From CAKOSP01 sp964369845 (lineage in GTDB: Bacteria; Bacillota_I; Bacilli_A; RF39; UBA660): a stretch of DNA of 64,000 nucleotides. The notes under the pieces were generated by a model. That model was not told where the DNA came from, ran no database searches, and saw only the letters and a list, made by a program, of their open reading frames with translations. The position numbers and the translations under genes were made by a program. Where the stretch lies: NCBI GenBank assembly GCA_964369845.1, contig CAYJFJ010000001.1, positions 1-64,000 of the forward strand, given 5' to 3'. Positions 23,133 to 32,461 of this stretch are shown here, in pieces (position 1 is the stretch's first letter; each line of letters opens with the position of its first letter).

Positions 23133-25508
23133 ATGAAAATTAATAAAAAAACACTGTTATTTATATCAATATTAATGTTAACATTTGCAGTAATTTATTT
23201 TTTACTAACAAAAAATCAATTTTTATATGGTTCTAATTTAGATTATAAAGATCAACATATGTTGTTTCCTGAATATTTTAGATTATTATTTTATGAAACA
23301 AAAGATATCTTGCCAGACTTCATGCCAAACTTAGGTGGAGGTCAAAATATATATTATTCATCTTATTATGGATTATTAAATCCAGTAATATTATTTTCGT
23401 ATTTATTTCCAGCACTAAGTATGGTTAAGTATTTAAATATAACTATGATATTAACAGTTATAAGTAGTGTAATATTATTGTACTTTTACTTAAGAAAAAA
23501 TAAGAAAAGTGAGGAAACGTCATTTATAATATCATTTATGTTTATGTGTGCTGTACCACTTATTTTTCATTCACACAGACATATTATGTTTATAAATTAC
23601 ATGCCTTTTTTAATAATGGGTCTTTACGGAATAGATAGATTTATAGAAAAGAAAAAATCACTTTTACTAATTACATCATTGGTATTAATGATATTCACAA
23701 GCTATTTTTTTAGTGTATCGGGTTTAATTGCATTATTTATATTTGGAGTATATAGATATTTAAAAAAAGAAGGAAACACTTCTATTAAAAAACTTATACA
23801 ATTTAAATTGAAGTTAACACTACCGTTTATAATAAGTGTATTAATTGCAGGAGTATTGCTTTTACCAACTGCAAGTGCACTTTTAACAGGAAGATTAGAA
23901 TCAAATGTTATAATAACTTTTAAAGATTTATTTATGCCAAAATTATTTATGCTTTATGATAATTATAATATGGGATTAACTGCTGCTAGTTTATTAGGAG
24001 TTATATTAATATTAATCAAAGGCTCAAAAGCGGATAAGTTGTTAAGTATAATTTTATTATTATTTACAGCTATTCCAATATTTAATTATGTACTTAATGG
24101 ATTTATGTATATAGATGCAAAGTCTCTAATACCATTTATACCACTGGTTATGGTATTAATATCAGAACTTGAAAATAAATTTGAAATAAAGAAAAAAAGT
24201 ATAAAGATTATAATAGTAAGTTATATAATTATTTCTTCACTTTCATTAACAGTTAGCCATAATTTAAAAGACAATTTAATTGAAAAAGAATATATTGATA
24301 ATACAAATAATTATAGTAATGTAGTAGACAAAATAGTAAGTAGCGACAGTGATGTATATAGAATAAATAATTTAACGATGGGTATGAGTTCAGTGAATAT
24401 GGTAACAAATTTAAATGAATATAAGACAAGTATATATTCATCAACATTTAATACAGATTTTAAAGATTATTACTATAATGAACTTAATAACAATATGGTT
24501 TATAGAAATAAATTCGTAACAAATAGTTCAAGTAACATATTTTCTCAAATATTATTTGGTGAAAAATATATTATATCAACTGAAAAGCTAGGTGCGGTAT
24601 ATAAAGAAGAGTTTACTCAAGATAATTATATAGTTTACAAAAATGAAAACGTTTTACCACTGGCATATGCCACTACAAATTATATAAATTATAAAGAATA
24701 TGAAAGTTTAAGTCAGTTTGATAAACTAATAAACATTCCAGGAAGCATTATAAGTAATTCACAAACGACAAAAGAGTTAATGTATAGCGAAAATATAAAA
24801 CTAGATATAAAAAGTTTAAGTCAAGAAAACATAGATATAGAACCATTAGTAAATGGTTATAAAGTTACTTCAAAAGAAGATGGCTTACTAGAGTTAGAAC
24901 TTGAAAATATATTGGAAAAAGACATAATGATGTTAGATTTTACATTAATTGCTGAGACTTGCGACCTATCCATCGTAATTAATGGAATAGAAAATAAGTT
25001 GACAGATAAAGACTGGAAGTATTACAATGAAAATGAAAAATTTACATACATTTTAACAGGAGTAGAAAAGCTTGAAGTAAAGTTTACAGAAGGTATATAT
25101 AATATTAGTGATATAACAGTATCTAAAATAAATGAAGAAGTGTTAAATAAAGTAAATGAAAATATAGTTCCTTTTAATTTTAATGAAGATAAAACAAAAG
25201 GTGATTATATATTAGGAAATATTACTCTAAAAGAAGAAGCGTATTTTACATTGTCAATTCCTTATGATGATGGCTTTGAAATTAAGGTAAATGAAGAAGA
25301 AGTAGAGTATGAAAAAGTAAATAACGCATTTATTGGTTTAAAACTAGATAAAGGATTTAATGAAATAATAATTGAATATAAAGCTCCATATAAAAGTGAA
25401 GGATTAGTAATAAGCGTAGTAGGAGTAATAGCTTTAATAGGTTATATTGTAGTAGAAAAGAGGTTAAGAGATGAAAAAGAAGTTAAGCGTAATAGTAAGT
25501 TGTTATAA
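23133..25508 (+). CDS. YfhO-family polytopic glycosyltransferase (GT-C type)
   Basis: 791 aa. N-terminal half holds about 12 membrane helices. The first extracellular loop has the family block NLDYKDQHMLFPEYFRLLFY, then DFMPNLGGGQNIYYSSYYGL, which carries the Asp typical of GT-C enzymes. The C-terminal ~400 residues form an extracytoplasmic domain ending in a last helix. In B. subtilis and Listeria, YfhO-type enzymes transfer sugars from undecaprenyl phosphate to lipoteichoic acid, with CsbB-type synthase and GtcA flippase. All three are here as an overlapping set (38- and 11-base overlaps). A TATACT/TATAAT region at 23099-23110 is the probable -10. Confidence 0.88.
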   Translation: MKINKKTLLFISILMLTFAVIYFLLTKNQFLYGSNLDYKDQHMLFPEYFRLLFYETKDILPDFMPNLGGGQNIYYSSYYGLLNPVILFSYLFPALSMVKYLNITMILTVISSVILLYFYLRKNKKSEETSFIISFMFMCAVPLIFHSHRHIMFINYMPFLIMGLYGIDRFIEKKKSLLLITSLVLMIFTSYFFSVSGLIALFIFGVYRYLKKEGNTSIKKLIQFKLKLTLPFIISVLIAGVLLLPTASALLTGRLESNVIITFKDLFMPKLFMLYDNYNMGLTAASLLGVILILIKGSKADKLLSIILLLFTAIPIFNYVLNGFMYIDAKSLIPFIPLVMVLISELENKFEIKKKSIKIIIVSYIIISSLSLTVSHNLKDNLIEKEYIDNTNNYSNVVDKIVSSDSDVYRINNLTMGMSSVNMVTNLNEYKTSIYSSTFNTDFKDYYYNELNNNMVYRNKFVTNSSSNIFSQILFGEKYIISTEKLGAVYKEEFTQDNYIVYKNENVLPLAYATTNYINYKEYESLSQFDKLINIPGSIISNSQTTKELMYSENIKLDIKSLSQENIDIEPLVNGYKVTSKEDGLLELELENILEKDIMMLDFTLIAETCDLSIVINGIENKLTDKDWKYYNENEKFTYILTGVEKLEVKFTEGIYNISDITVSKINEEVLNKVNENIVPFNFNEDKTKGDYILGNITLKEEAYFTLSIPYDDGFEIKVNEEEVEYEKVNNAFIGLKLDKGFNEIIIEYKAPYKSEGLVISVVGVIALIGYIVVEKRLRDEKEVKRNSKLL

Positions 25509-26412
25509 TGAAGAGGAAGCTATACCATACTTTTATGAAGAAATAGTAAAAGTAGCAGAAAATATGAAAAAAGAATTAGAGTTTGAATTTCTATTTATAA
25601 ATGATGGATCAAAAGATAAGACTTTAGAAGTATTAAAAAGTTATGCAACGAAAGATAAAAGAGTAAGATATATATCATTTTCAAGAAATTTTGGAAAAGA
25701 AGCAGCAATGTATGCCGGACTTCAAAATGCAAAAGGTGATTATATTACACTGATGGATGCAGATTTACAAGATCCACCAAGTATGTTACCTCAAATGTAC
25801 GAGTATATAAAAAATGATGGTTACGACCAAGTAGGAACAAGAAGAGTTACAAGAAAAGGTGAGCCAGTAATAAGATCATTTTTTGCCAGAATGTTTTATA
25901 AATTAATAAATAAAATGAGTAAAGTAGAAATGGTAGATGGAGCAAGAGACTACAGATTAATGACAAGACAAGTAGTAGATTCAATAAATAGTTTAGAAGA
26001 ATACAATAGATATTCAAAAGGAATATTTTCATTTGTAGGATATAATACAAAATGGCTTGAATACGAAAATGTTGAAAGAGTAGCAGGAGAAACAAAATGG
26101 TCATTTTGGAAACTATTTAAATACGCAATAGAAGGAATAATATCGTTTACAACAGTACCACTTGCACTTGCATCACTTCTAGGATTATTCACATGTTTTC
26201 TAGCATTTTTACTAATTATAGTAATTATAATAAGAACACTTGCTTTTGGAGATCCAGTTGGTGGATGGCCATCAACAATATGTGCAATATTATTTATTGG
26301 AGGGCTTCAACTATTTTGCACAGGAATTTTAGGACAATATTTAGCGAAAAACTATTTAGAAACAAAAAAAAGACCAGTTTACATAGTTAAGGAAACAGAA
26401 AATGATTTGTAA
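25471..26412 (+). CDS. CsbB/GtrB-type polyprenyl-phosphate glycosyltransferase
   Basis: 313 aa. GT2 fold: KLSVIVSCYNEEEAIPYFYE, FINDGSKDKTLEVL, FSRNFGKEAAMYAGLQ and metal-binding DADLQDPP are all present. The C-terminus has two membrane helices (SLLGLFTCFLAFLLIIVIII and CAILFIGGLQLFCTGILGQY) and ends LAKNYLETKKRPVYIV, typical of GtrB/YkcC/CsbB. It makes undecaprenyl-phosphate-sugar on the cytoplasmic face for flipping by GtcA and use by YfhO. Starts within the yfhO-like gene. Confidence 0.93.
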   Translation: MKKKLSVIVSCYNEEEAIPYFYEEIVKVAENMKKELEFEFLFINDGSKDKTLEVLKSYATKDKRVRYISFSRNFGKEAAMYAGLQNAKGDYITLMDADLQDPPSMLPQMYEYIKNDGYDQVGTRRVTRKGEPVIRSFFARMFYKLINKMSKVEMVDGARDYRLMTRQVVDSINSLEEYNRYSKGIFSFVGYNTKWLEYENVERVAGETKWSFWKLFKYAIEGIISFTTVPLALASLLGLFTCFLAFLLIIVIIIRTLAFGDPVGGWPSTICAILFIGGLQLFCTGILGQYLAKNYLETKKRPVYIVKETENDL

Positions 26413-26827
26413 AATAAAACAGTTACTAAAAAAATATGAAACAATAATTTTATATTTAATATTTGGAGTATTAACAACAGTAGTAAATATAATTCTTTAT
26501 TACATATTTAATGATCTATTAGAGTTACAAATATTAGAGGGTTATAATTATTTAGTAGCAAGTGTAATAGCTTGGGTAGGAGCAGTATTATTTGCATATA
26601 TAACAAATAAATTATATGTATTTAAGAAAAAAAGTAAAGAAAAAATATTTAGAGAAATAATATCATTTATAACATTTAGATTATTAACATTAGTATTTGA
26701 TTTAATAATAATGTATGTATTAGTAGATATGATAAAAGTAGATGATTTAATTTCAAAAGTAGTAGCAAATATAGTGGTAATAGTACTTAACTATGTATTT
26801 AGTAAAATATTTATTTTTAAAAAGTAG
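26402..26827 (+). CDS. GtrA/GtcA-family flippase
   Basis: 141 aa with four membrane helices. Family marks: LIFGVLTTVVNIILYYIF in helix 1, VASVIAWVGAVLFAYITNKLYVFK and, at the end, NYVFSKIFIFKK. GtrA/GtcA proteins flip undecaprenyl-phosphate sugars across the membrane. Overlaps the CsbB-type gene by 11 bases and completes the three-part glycosylation machine. Its target here is probably teichoic acid or another envelope polymer (inference). Confidence 0.9.
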   Translation: MICKIKQLLKKYETIILYLIFGVLTTVVNIILYYIFNDLLELQILEGYNYLVASVIAWVGAVLFAYITNKLYVFKKKSKEKIFREIISFITFRLLTLVFDLIIMYVLVDMIKVDDLISKVVANIVVIVLNYVFSKIFIFKK

Positions 26828-26848
26828 GTTAAAAAACTTACTTTTTTT
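26822..26848 (+). terminator. Terminator of the yfhO-csbB-gtcA operon
   Basis: AGTAGGTT-AAAA-AACTTACT (one wobble), T7; overlaps the stop codon. Confidence 0.75.
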
Positions 26849-26875
26849 CATATGTTTATAAAAAGGAATGATTAT

Positions 26876-27394
26876 ATGAACCATGTAGTTAAAAGTGTAG
26901 AAAGAAGTATAAATAGTTGTGATGAAGAAAATACTTTTAGTTATATTTTTAAAAGTGGAAATGCTGTATTAGAAATATGTCAGCAACATAACAAAGTAAT
27001 AAATTTTAATGTATATCAAAGAAGAGAAGATACATGTTATGCAAGTTTTGAATTTATAAAAGGAGAAATCAATTCTGAAATTATAGATTTAATCGAAGAT
27101 TTATATCAAAAAATAATAAGTTCGAAGATTTTAGATAAATCTAAAAGTATAAAAATAATTAATAAAGTTAATTCAGTAAAGTTAGAAAGAGTAGAAAATG
27201 GTTTTAGATTTATTATTAATAATAATACTAAAGGAATAAATGTACTAAATATAAATTATGAAGAAGAAAAACCGAATACTGAATTTTTATACTTTTTAAA
27301 GTTTATCTACACATTAGAAGAAATTTATCAAGATTATAACAAGTATCCAGTTTATACAGATGAAAATAATACTTATGAAAACAAAATAAAATAG
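26876..27394 (+). CDS. Unknown 172-aa cytoplasmic protein
   Basis: Start taken at ATG 26876 (AAAAGGAATGATTAT upstream); an ATG at 26852 lies in the previous terminator's T-run. The protein has mixed alpha/beta composition with no signal peptide or membrane segment. The middle NVYQRREDTCYASFEFIKGE and the C-terminal FLYFLKFIYTLEEIYQDYNK are its most distinctive parts. No family recognised. Closed by a bidirectional terminator. Confidence 0.65.
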   Translation: MNHVVKSVERSINSCDEENTFSYIFKSGNAVLEICQQHNKVINFNVYQRREDTCYASFEFIKGEINSEIIDLIEDLYQKIISSKILDKSKSIKIINKVNSVKLERVENGFRFIINNNTKGINVLNINYEEEKPNTEFLYFLKFIYTLEEIYQDYNKYPVYTDENNTYENKIK

Positions 27395-27420
27395 TGTCAA
27401 TTAAAGAACACTATTTTTTT
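27388..27420. terminator. Bidirectional terminator
   Basis: AAAATAGTGT and ACACTATTTT arms around CAATTAAAGA, flanked by A's and T's. Confidence 0.8.
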
Positions 27421-28474
27421 CTGTGAACACATTTAAATTATTAAGTAATCGTTCATTATTAGGAGAAATTTCTAGAGCTAAATTTACGTAAGTAATAGCT
27501 AAATCATAATTTGAACTATAATACTCAATCATAGATAGTATGTCATATGCAGTGTGATCGAAAGTAAATGATTCATTAATATAACTTTTATTATTAACTG
27601 TGATTTTTAAAGCATCAAAAACTAATTTTTTACATTCTTCAAATTCATTTAATTTGTAAAGTAAAAGAGCTTTTTCCATTAAAGCATCTCTTAAATAAGG
27701 TGCTTCTAAAATTGCTTTATCGTACCACATTTTAGCTTCATCAAATCTGTTAATTGTACTATAACATCTACCAATGAATCTCATTGATGCACATCTTTCA
27801 TCTTTCCAAGTAGCTTTTTCTAAAGACAAATGTTTTATAAGTGTATCAATAGCTTCTTGATATTTTCCATAAAACATATATTCTCTACCTAAATAATGAG
27901 TGTTTCTATCATTGGTAGGATCTTCTTTAACAGCTAGCTCTAAAAGTGGTAAATAACTACTTCTAGATTTTTTATCATCAGGATAGTGATCTATGATTAC
28001 CTCATCAGTAGAAACATATTTTTCACTTTGATCACAAGATAAAATTTCATGAACAGGATGAATCCATTTAAAACCATTTCTAGCATGAATTTTTTCTTGA
28101 TAAAAAGAAATTACAGGTTTGTTATTTTCTAGTTTCCAGTTAAATATATATTTACATCTAGTAGTATCAACATTCCATACTTTTTCTAAAGTTTCACGCC
28201 ATCCGGGTCTTATAACTTCATCTAAATCTGTGCATACACATATATCAACATCATTATCTACTAACTTTAAGGATTCGTTTCTAGCAGTATCAAATCTCCA
28301 AGGCTCAATAATTTTTGTTTCAACAATTACACCATGACTTTTAAGTTTATTAACAGTATCATCAGAAGAACCGGTATCTAAAACATAAATAACATCGGCT
28401 TCTTTCATAGATTCGTACCATCTATCTACAAATAATTCTTCATTTTTACAAATTGCATATACAGCAACTTTCAT
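27401..28474 (-). CDS. GT2 glycosyltransferase fused to TPR repeats
   Basis: 357 aa. N-terminal GT2 domain: AVYAICKNEELFVDRWYESM, VIYVLDTGSSDDTVNKL and ICVCTDLDEVIRPGW (D-x-D metal site). About residues 185-350 form four to five TPR units (AVKEDPTNDRNTHYLGREYM, YGKYQEAIDTLIKHLS and similar). Start ATG overlaps by one base the stop of the collagen-like gene just upstream on this strand. Glycosyltransferases of this type commonly modify collagen-like repeat proteins, so that gene's threonines are the likely target (inference). Confidence 0.88.
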   Translation of the reverse strand: MKVAVYAICKNEELFVDRWYESMKEADVIYVLDTGSSDDTVNKLKSHGVIVETKIIEPWRFDTARNESLKLVDNDVDICVCTDLDEVIRPGWRETLEKVWNVDTTRCKYIFNWKLENNKPVISFYQEKIHARNGFKWIHPVHEILSCDQSEKYVSTDEVIIDHYPDDKKSRSSYLPLLELAVKEDPTNDRNTHYLGREYMFYGKYQEAIDTLIKHLSLEKATWKDERCASMRFIGRCYSTINRFDEAKMWYDKAILEAPYLRDALMEKALLLYKLNEFEECKKLVFDALKITVNNKSYINESFTFDHTAYDILSMIEYYSSNYDLAITYVNLALEISPNNERLLNNLNVFTEKNSVL

Positions 28475-29109
28475 TAATTTATCCTTGTAATAGATATGCC
28501 TGCAGCAAATCCATTAGTGGCTACAGTTGTTATAGTATCACCAGTTCCGTTACGTAGTTCAATTTCTTGACCAGCAGTAGCGGTGAATATTAATGTACCG
28601 GATAGCTCAGCACCTTGTGAATTAGATAAAGCTACAGCAGAGTTAATACTCATTAAATAAGCAGTATTTGTGATATCATATATTCCAAGAGAAATTAGTG
28701 TACTTCCAGCACTAGTACTTAAAACAGCAGCATCCCAGTTAATTAAGTATTGACCGGCATCTACCATAGTAAATATACCAGTAGTGGTATCTAGAGTAAT
28801 ATTATTACTAACTGGATTCGTATTAAATAATACAGCACCGTCAACTGCGATATCTTCAGATGTTGTAGTAACAGCAAATGAGTATGTATTAAAACCAGAA
28901 GTTCCAGCAGGTCCAGTCGGTCCGGTAGCGCCATCAATTCCAGCAGGTCCAGTAGGACCAGTCGGTCCGGTCGCCCCGAATCCAGTTGAACCAGTCGGCC
29001 CAGTTGAACCAGTCGGCCCAGTTGGCCCAGTTGGTCCAGTCGGTCCAGTCACTTGTGCTATTTTGATTAGTCTATCAATATCTAAACAACAAGAAAATTT
29101 ATTTTTCAT
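28474..29109 (-). CDS. Collagen-like surface protein with BclA/C1q-like head
   Basis: 211 aa. Short N-terminus (MKNKFSCCLDIDRLIKIAQV), then about 17 Gly-X-Thr/Gly-X-Ala triplets of the GPTGPTGSTG type (residues 22-73), then a ~135-residue beta-rich C-terminal domain (NTYSFAVTTTSEDIAVDGAV, LINWDAAVLSTSAGSTLISL) like the TNF/C1q-fold heads of Bacillus BclA-type proteins. Thr-rich triplets are typical O-glycosylation sites and a glycosyltransferase is coupled downstream. No cleavable signal peptide; BclA-like proteins also lack one. The repeat DNA is locally far more GC-rich than the rest of the window. Confidence 0.85.
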   Translation of the reverse strand: MKNKFSCCLDIDRLIKIAQVTGPTGPTGPTGPTGSTGPTGSTGFGATGPTGPTGPAGIDGATGPTGPAGTSGFNTYSFAVTTTSEDIAVDGAVLFNTNPVSNNITLDTTTGIFTMVDAGQYLINWDAAVLSTSAGSTLISLGIYDITNTAYLMSINSAVALSNSQGAELSGTLIFTATAGQEIELRNGTGDTITTVATNGFAAGISITRIN

Positions 29110-29195
29110 CTTTTAACCTCCTGGTATATAATATGAAAAAAGAATAATAAGACTTATAACAAAAGTTTATTTTTGTATACTAATGTTAATTTTGA

Positions 29196-29204
29196 TGATA
29201 TACT
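29196..29204 (+). promoter_or_regulatory. Extended -10 promoter
   Basis: TGA-TATACT, 19 bases before ATG 29223, with TTAGAGGAAAT as RBS. Confidence 0.5.
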
Positions 29205-29222
29205 AAAATTATTAGAGGAAAT

Positions 29223-30095
29223 ATGGAGAAAATTATCATTGAGTTAATAAAAATGGGGTACTCATATAGTGATATATTATTAAAAACAAGTATAACGAGT
29301 TCACAGTTATTAAGAAATTTGTATTTAATTTTAGAAAAAAATAACTTAAGTTTTGATATGGTAGAAAAAATAAAAAGTTTAATATATCAAAATGCCTGTT
29401 TTAAAAAATACGATAGAAGTAATGATGTTTTATTAGTATCAGATTTACACTGGGGAAATTTTGAGGAAAATAGAAAGTATATGGATCTAGTTTACAATTA
29501 TGCAGCAAAACATAAAATTACTGATATATACATACTTGGAGACTTAATGGATGGAAATCTTAAATGTAGTTTAGAAAGTTGTGATAGTTATGAAAAACAA
29601 CTTGAACACTTTGTAAGTAATTATCCATATGATAAAAATATACATAATTATGCACTACTTGGAAATCATGACTACTTATTAGAAAAAAATGTAAATGTAG
29701 AGCAGAAACTTTCATCTGCAAGAGAAGATTTTACGGTCATGGGATATAAAAATGCTTATATAAAAATATATTATGATTATATTAACTTAAAACACAAAGT
29801 TATGAATTATAAAACAATAAATAATATATATGAACCAACTTTTATATTTCTAGGGCATAGCCATAATTATAAATGTAGTAATCAATTACCTGGTCAATGT
29901 ACAAAAATATATTTACCACATTTATTTACTAAAAATAATAGTAGCATTTTTTATAATGAAGCAGGATTTGTACATTTAGAATTTTATTATTCTCACAAAA
30001 AAGAGGTTGAATATGTTTTTGGTTTATATGGATTTGATGATTTAAAAATAAAATTTATTGAAGAAAAATATTATAGAGGAAGAAAATTAGAATAA
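29223..30095 (+). CDS. Calcineurin-like metallophosphoesterase
   Basis: 290 aa. After an N-terminal helical region of about 65 residues (MGYSYSDILLKTSITSSQLL, possibly a small helix-turn-helix) comes the phosphoesterase core: VSDLHWGNFEENR (DxH), YILGDLMDG (GDxxD-like), LLGNHDYLL (GNH[DE]) and FLGHSHNYK (GHxH). These bind two metals. Substrate unknown; cytoplasmic. Divergent from the collagen-like gene and ended by a terminator. Confidence 0.85.
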   Translation: MEKIIIELIKMGYSYSDILLKTSITSSQLLRNLYLILEKNNLSFDMVEKIKSLIYQNACFKKYDRSNDVLLVSDLHWGNFEENRKYMDLVYNYAAKHKITDIYILGDLMDGNLKCSLESCDSYEKQLEHFVSNYPYDKNIHNYALLGNHDYLLEKNVNVEQKLSSAREDFTVMGYKNAYIKIYYDYINLKHKVMNYKTINNIYEPTFIFLGHSHNYKCSNQLPGQCTKIYLPHLFTKNNSSIFYNEAGFVHLEFYYSHKKEVEYVFGLYGFDDLKIKFIEEKYYRGRKLE

Positions 30096-30193
30096 TATTT
30101 GTGATAATAAAGTTGTGAAAATAAGTAAATATTAAGATAGGTTTTATAGTACTTCAGAATATATGTGGTGTGTTCATAAAACGGATATAAAAT

Positions 30194-30230
30194 AAAAGAA
30201 GGTAACAACTATGTGTTTCCTTCTTTGTTT
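30194..30230. terminator. Hairpin terminator between convergent genes
   Basis: AAAGAAGG and CCTTCTTT arms with a 16-base loop, T-rich on both outer sides. Confidence 0.6.
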
Positions 30231-30263
30231 ATGATAAAATATTATTTCAAATGAAAAAACAGT

Positions 30264-31355
30264 TTATTTTCTTATTATTTGTAATTCATTCAAACATAGT
30301 AATTTATTTTTACAATTTTCAGCTGCGATAACTAACTCTTTATCGCCATATACAATTATATTACGAGTAAGAATATCAAAAAAAGGATCTGTTATATTAA
30401 GTAATTCTTGTTTAGTCATAGCGTTATTTTTGATTGATGAATCATATTTATTAATAAAAGTTTCAAGTAAAAAACAAAATATTTGATTAATACTATTAAA
30501 TAATAATTTCTTTCTATTGAAAAATTTTCTATATGTATAAATAGCTGAATTAAAAAAATCTAAATTAGCAATAAATTTCATTACTTTTTCTTGAGTAGAA
30601 TATTTACATAACTCTTTAATTATTTCATTTAAATTTGATCTCAAATAGGCACTTTCCATTTGTTCATTGCCAATGATGTATTCTAATAGTTTACAAACTT
30701 CAGTTTCAAAAACATATGATTTATTTTCGAAAGGTAATGAATTATATTTAATAGTCATTAATTGAGTATAACCTTCATTTAAACCATTACCTATAAAATG
30801 TGATTTATTGTATCTAGTACATTGATGAAAACCACAAAAAGAATATTCTTCATTAGAATAAGAGTCATTACTAGCCATATGAAATAATTCATGAAATAAA
30901 GTATGAGAAGAATTATCTGATAAAAGGTTTATAATGTTTTTATAACATGAATACTCAGCTACTCTTGTATTATTTTCAGATAAATTTTTCGTTTGATTAT
31001 TCTCTTTGCAAAAATTATTTATTTTTAAAGTTATCAAATTATAGTAAAAATGATTTAAATCTTCAGTTTTAAAACTTTCTGTAACAGTTGAGTAAAAATT
31101 ATAAAAATTTTCATCTTCACATAGTTTAAAAAAATTTTCATTAGCTATCATGTATGATTTGTTAGAAAAATTACTAGGTATAATTATATCAATAACTTTT
31201 TTTGGCTTTAACGATTTTCTTATTATCATTTCAGACTTTAACTTTAGTGTACTTAAAAGAATTATGGTAGGTGTTAAACCTAACATGATAGTTTTAGCAT
31301 CGATTTGTTGTAACTCAGTAATAATATTAGTTACATTTATATTGTTTATATCCAT
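30264..31355 (-). CDS. Putative zinc metallopeptidase (HELFH)
   Basis: 363 aa. Contains the zinc motif HTLFHELFHMAS (H155-E-L-F-H159) and, 35 residues on, GNGLNEGYTQLM, whose E194 fits the third ligand of gluzincins in an N-E-G/A-x-x-x pattern. One hydrophobic stretch near the N-terminus (TIMLGLTPTIILLSTL) may anchor it in the membrane. Rest helical, rich in Asn and Lys. Target unknown. The intact active-site pattern supports a working peptidase. The start ATG is preceded by AAAAAGGGGAAA. Confidence 0.7.
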   Translation of the reverse strand: MDINNINVTNIITELQQIDAKTIMLGLTPTIILLSTLKLKSEMIIRKSLKPKKVIDIIIPSNFSNKSYMIANENFFKLCEDENFYNFYSTVTESFKTEDLNHFYYNLITLKINNFCKENNQTKNLSENNTRVAEYSCYKNIINLLSDNSSHTLFHELFHMASNDSYSNEEYSFCGFHQCTRYNKSHFIGNGLNEGYTQLMTIKYNSLPFENKSYVFETEVCKLLEYIIGNEQMESAYLRSNLNEIIKELCKYSTQEKVMKFIANLDFFNSAIYTYRKFFNRKKLLFNSINQIFCFLLETFINKYDSSIKNNAMTKQELLNITDPFFDILTRNIIVYGDKELVIAAENCKNKLLCLNELQIIRK

Positions 31356-31437
31356 ATTTCCCCTTTTTAGGGGTTATTATACATTGAATTCATCTAAATG
31401 TAAAGTAATGTCAAATTACGATAGATAAAGAAATGTA

Positions 31438-31465
31438 TTTACATATTGCAAAAAAATGATATAAT
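31438..31465 (+). promoter_or_regulatory. Promoter TTTACA-N16-TATAAT
   Basis: TTTACA (31438-31443), 16 bases, TATAAT (31460-31465) with TGA upstream; ATG at 31483 after AAAGGAAA. Confidence 0.65.
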
Positions 31466-31482
31466 AAGTCAAAGGAAAAAAT

Positions 31483-32430
31483 ATGAATTTTAGTAATGCA
31501 AACAAAAAAATAAATAATTTAATTAACTCTTATCCTACAAAGTATCCATTAAAAAGATACTATGAAGAAGATGAATTATTTCAAACTATGAAAGACTTAG
31601 AAGAATCAATAAATAGTTTAGGATTAGAAAACTTTAATATAGGAATAAAAAATATATTAGCAACATCTTTATCTTCTTTTTTAATAGTATATAAAAAAAT
31701 ATCAAATAAAAAAGAAATTAGGATATATAGGGAAGATTTATCTAACGGAATTAGAATATCAATGATAATTGATTCAATTAATGAATCGCTTGATATTAGT
31801 TATTGTAATAATGGAGATATTATTTGGGAAAATAATTTCGGATTAGAACTAAAAACTATAGGTAGTAAATATGACTATACAACTATGCTGCTTAATATGT
31901 ATAATCCAAATATGATAGTAATTAAAAGTGAAGTCAAAAAGAAAAGATGTAGACCTACAAATCAAGTTAAAATGGTATTTAATAATGAAGGTATTGAAAT
32001 GAAAAGAAATTTCGAAATAAAACCATATGATTTATTTGGTATTTTTAAAGATATTAAATTGATAGGTACAATTACCAGAGGTGAAGTATATCATTTAGCA
32101 ACTATGGAGTTAGAAGATAATGGTATAAATAAAAATACAACTTTTCCTATAGTAGAATTAAATGGATTTAATAATGATATAAATTTATTAAATCTTTCAA
32201 CTAGCTCAATATATGAACATTCAAGAATGGGTGGAACAGAGAACATAAGTAAAGTAATTAATACTGAGTATAGCAATGAAGATTTCAATCAAGGTATAGA
32301 TTTGTTAAGTAATGCACAGTGTTTAGAATCAAGTAACAGAGTATATTTAAATGTAAGGATACATACACCATATTCTAATGACATTTTGGAAAATGTAAAA
32401 AAAGAAGTTAAACAATTAAATAGAAAATAA
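31483..32430 (+). CDS. Unknown 315-aa protein
   Basis: Cytoplasmic by composition, no signal peptide or membrane segment. N-terminal ~60 residues helical, the rest mixed. Distinctive parts are VIKSEVKKKRCRPTNQVKMV and RNFEIKPYDLFGIFKDIKLI, and a C-terminal SSIYEHSRMGGTENISKVIN. No family recognised. It has its own promoter and is divergent from the metallopeptidase, so the two may be a regulated pair, but nothing in the sequence proves that. Confidence 0.65.
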   Translation: MNFSNANKKINNLINSYPTKYPLKRYYEEDELFQTMKDLEESINSLGLENFNIGIKNILATSLSSFLIVYKKISNKKEIRIYREDLSNGIRISMIIDSINESLDISYCNNGDIIWENNFGLELKTIGSKYDYTTMLLNMYNPNMIVIKSEVKKKRCRPTNQVKMVFNNEGIEMKRNFEIKPYDLFGIFKDIKLIGTITRGEVYHLATMELEDNGINKNTTFPIVELNGFNNDINLLNLSTSSIYEHSRMGGTENISKVINTEYSNEDFNQGIDLLSNAQCLESSNRVYLNVRIHTPYSNDILENVKKEVKQLNRK

Positions 32431-32461
32431 TAGAAAAATGACAAAATATATTGTTGTTTTT

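Noticed and set aside
28784..29116. Plus-strand frame rich in GPVGPV repeats
   Set aside because: It is the antisense shadow of the collagen-like gene; the minus-strand product has the RBS, head domain and coupled enzyme.
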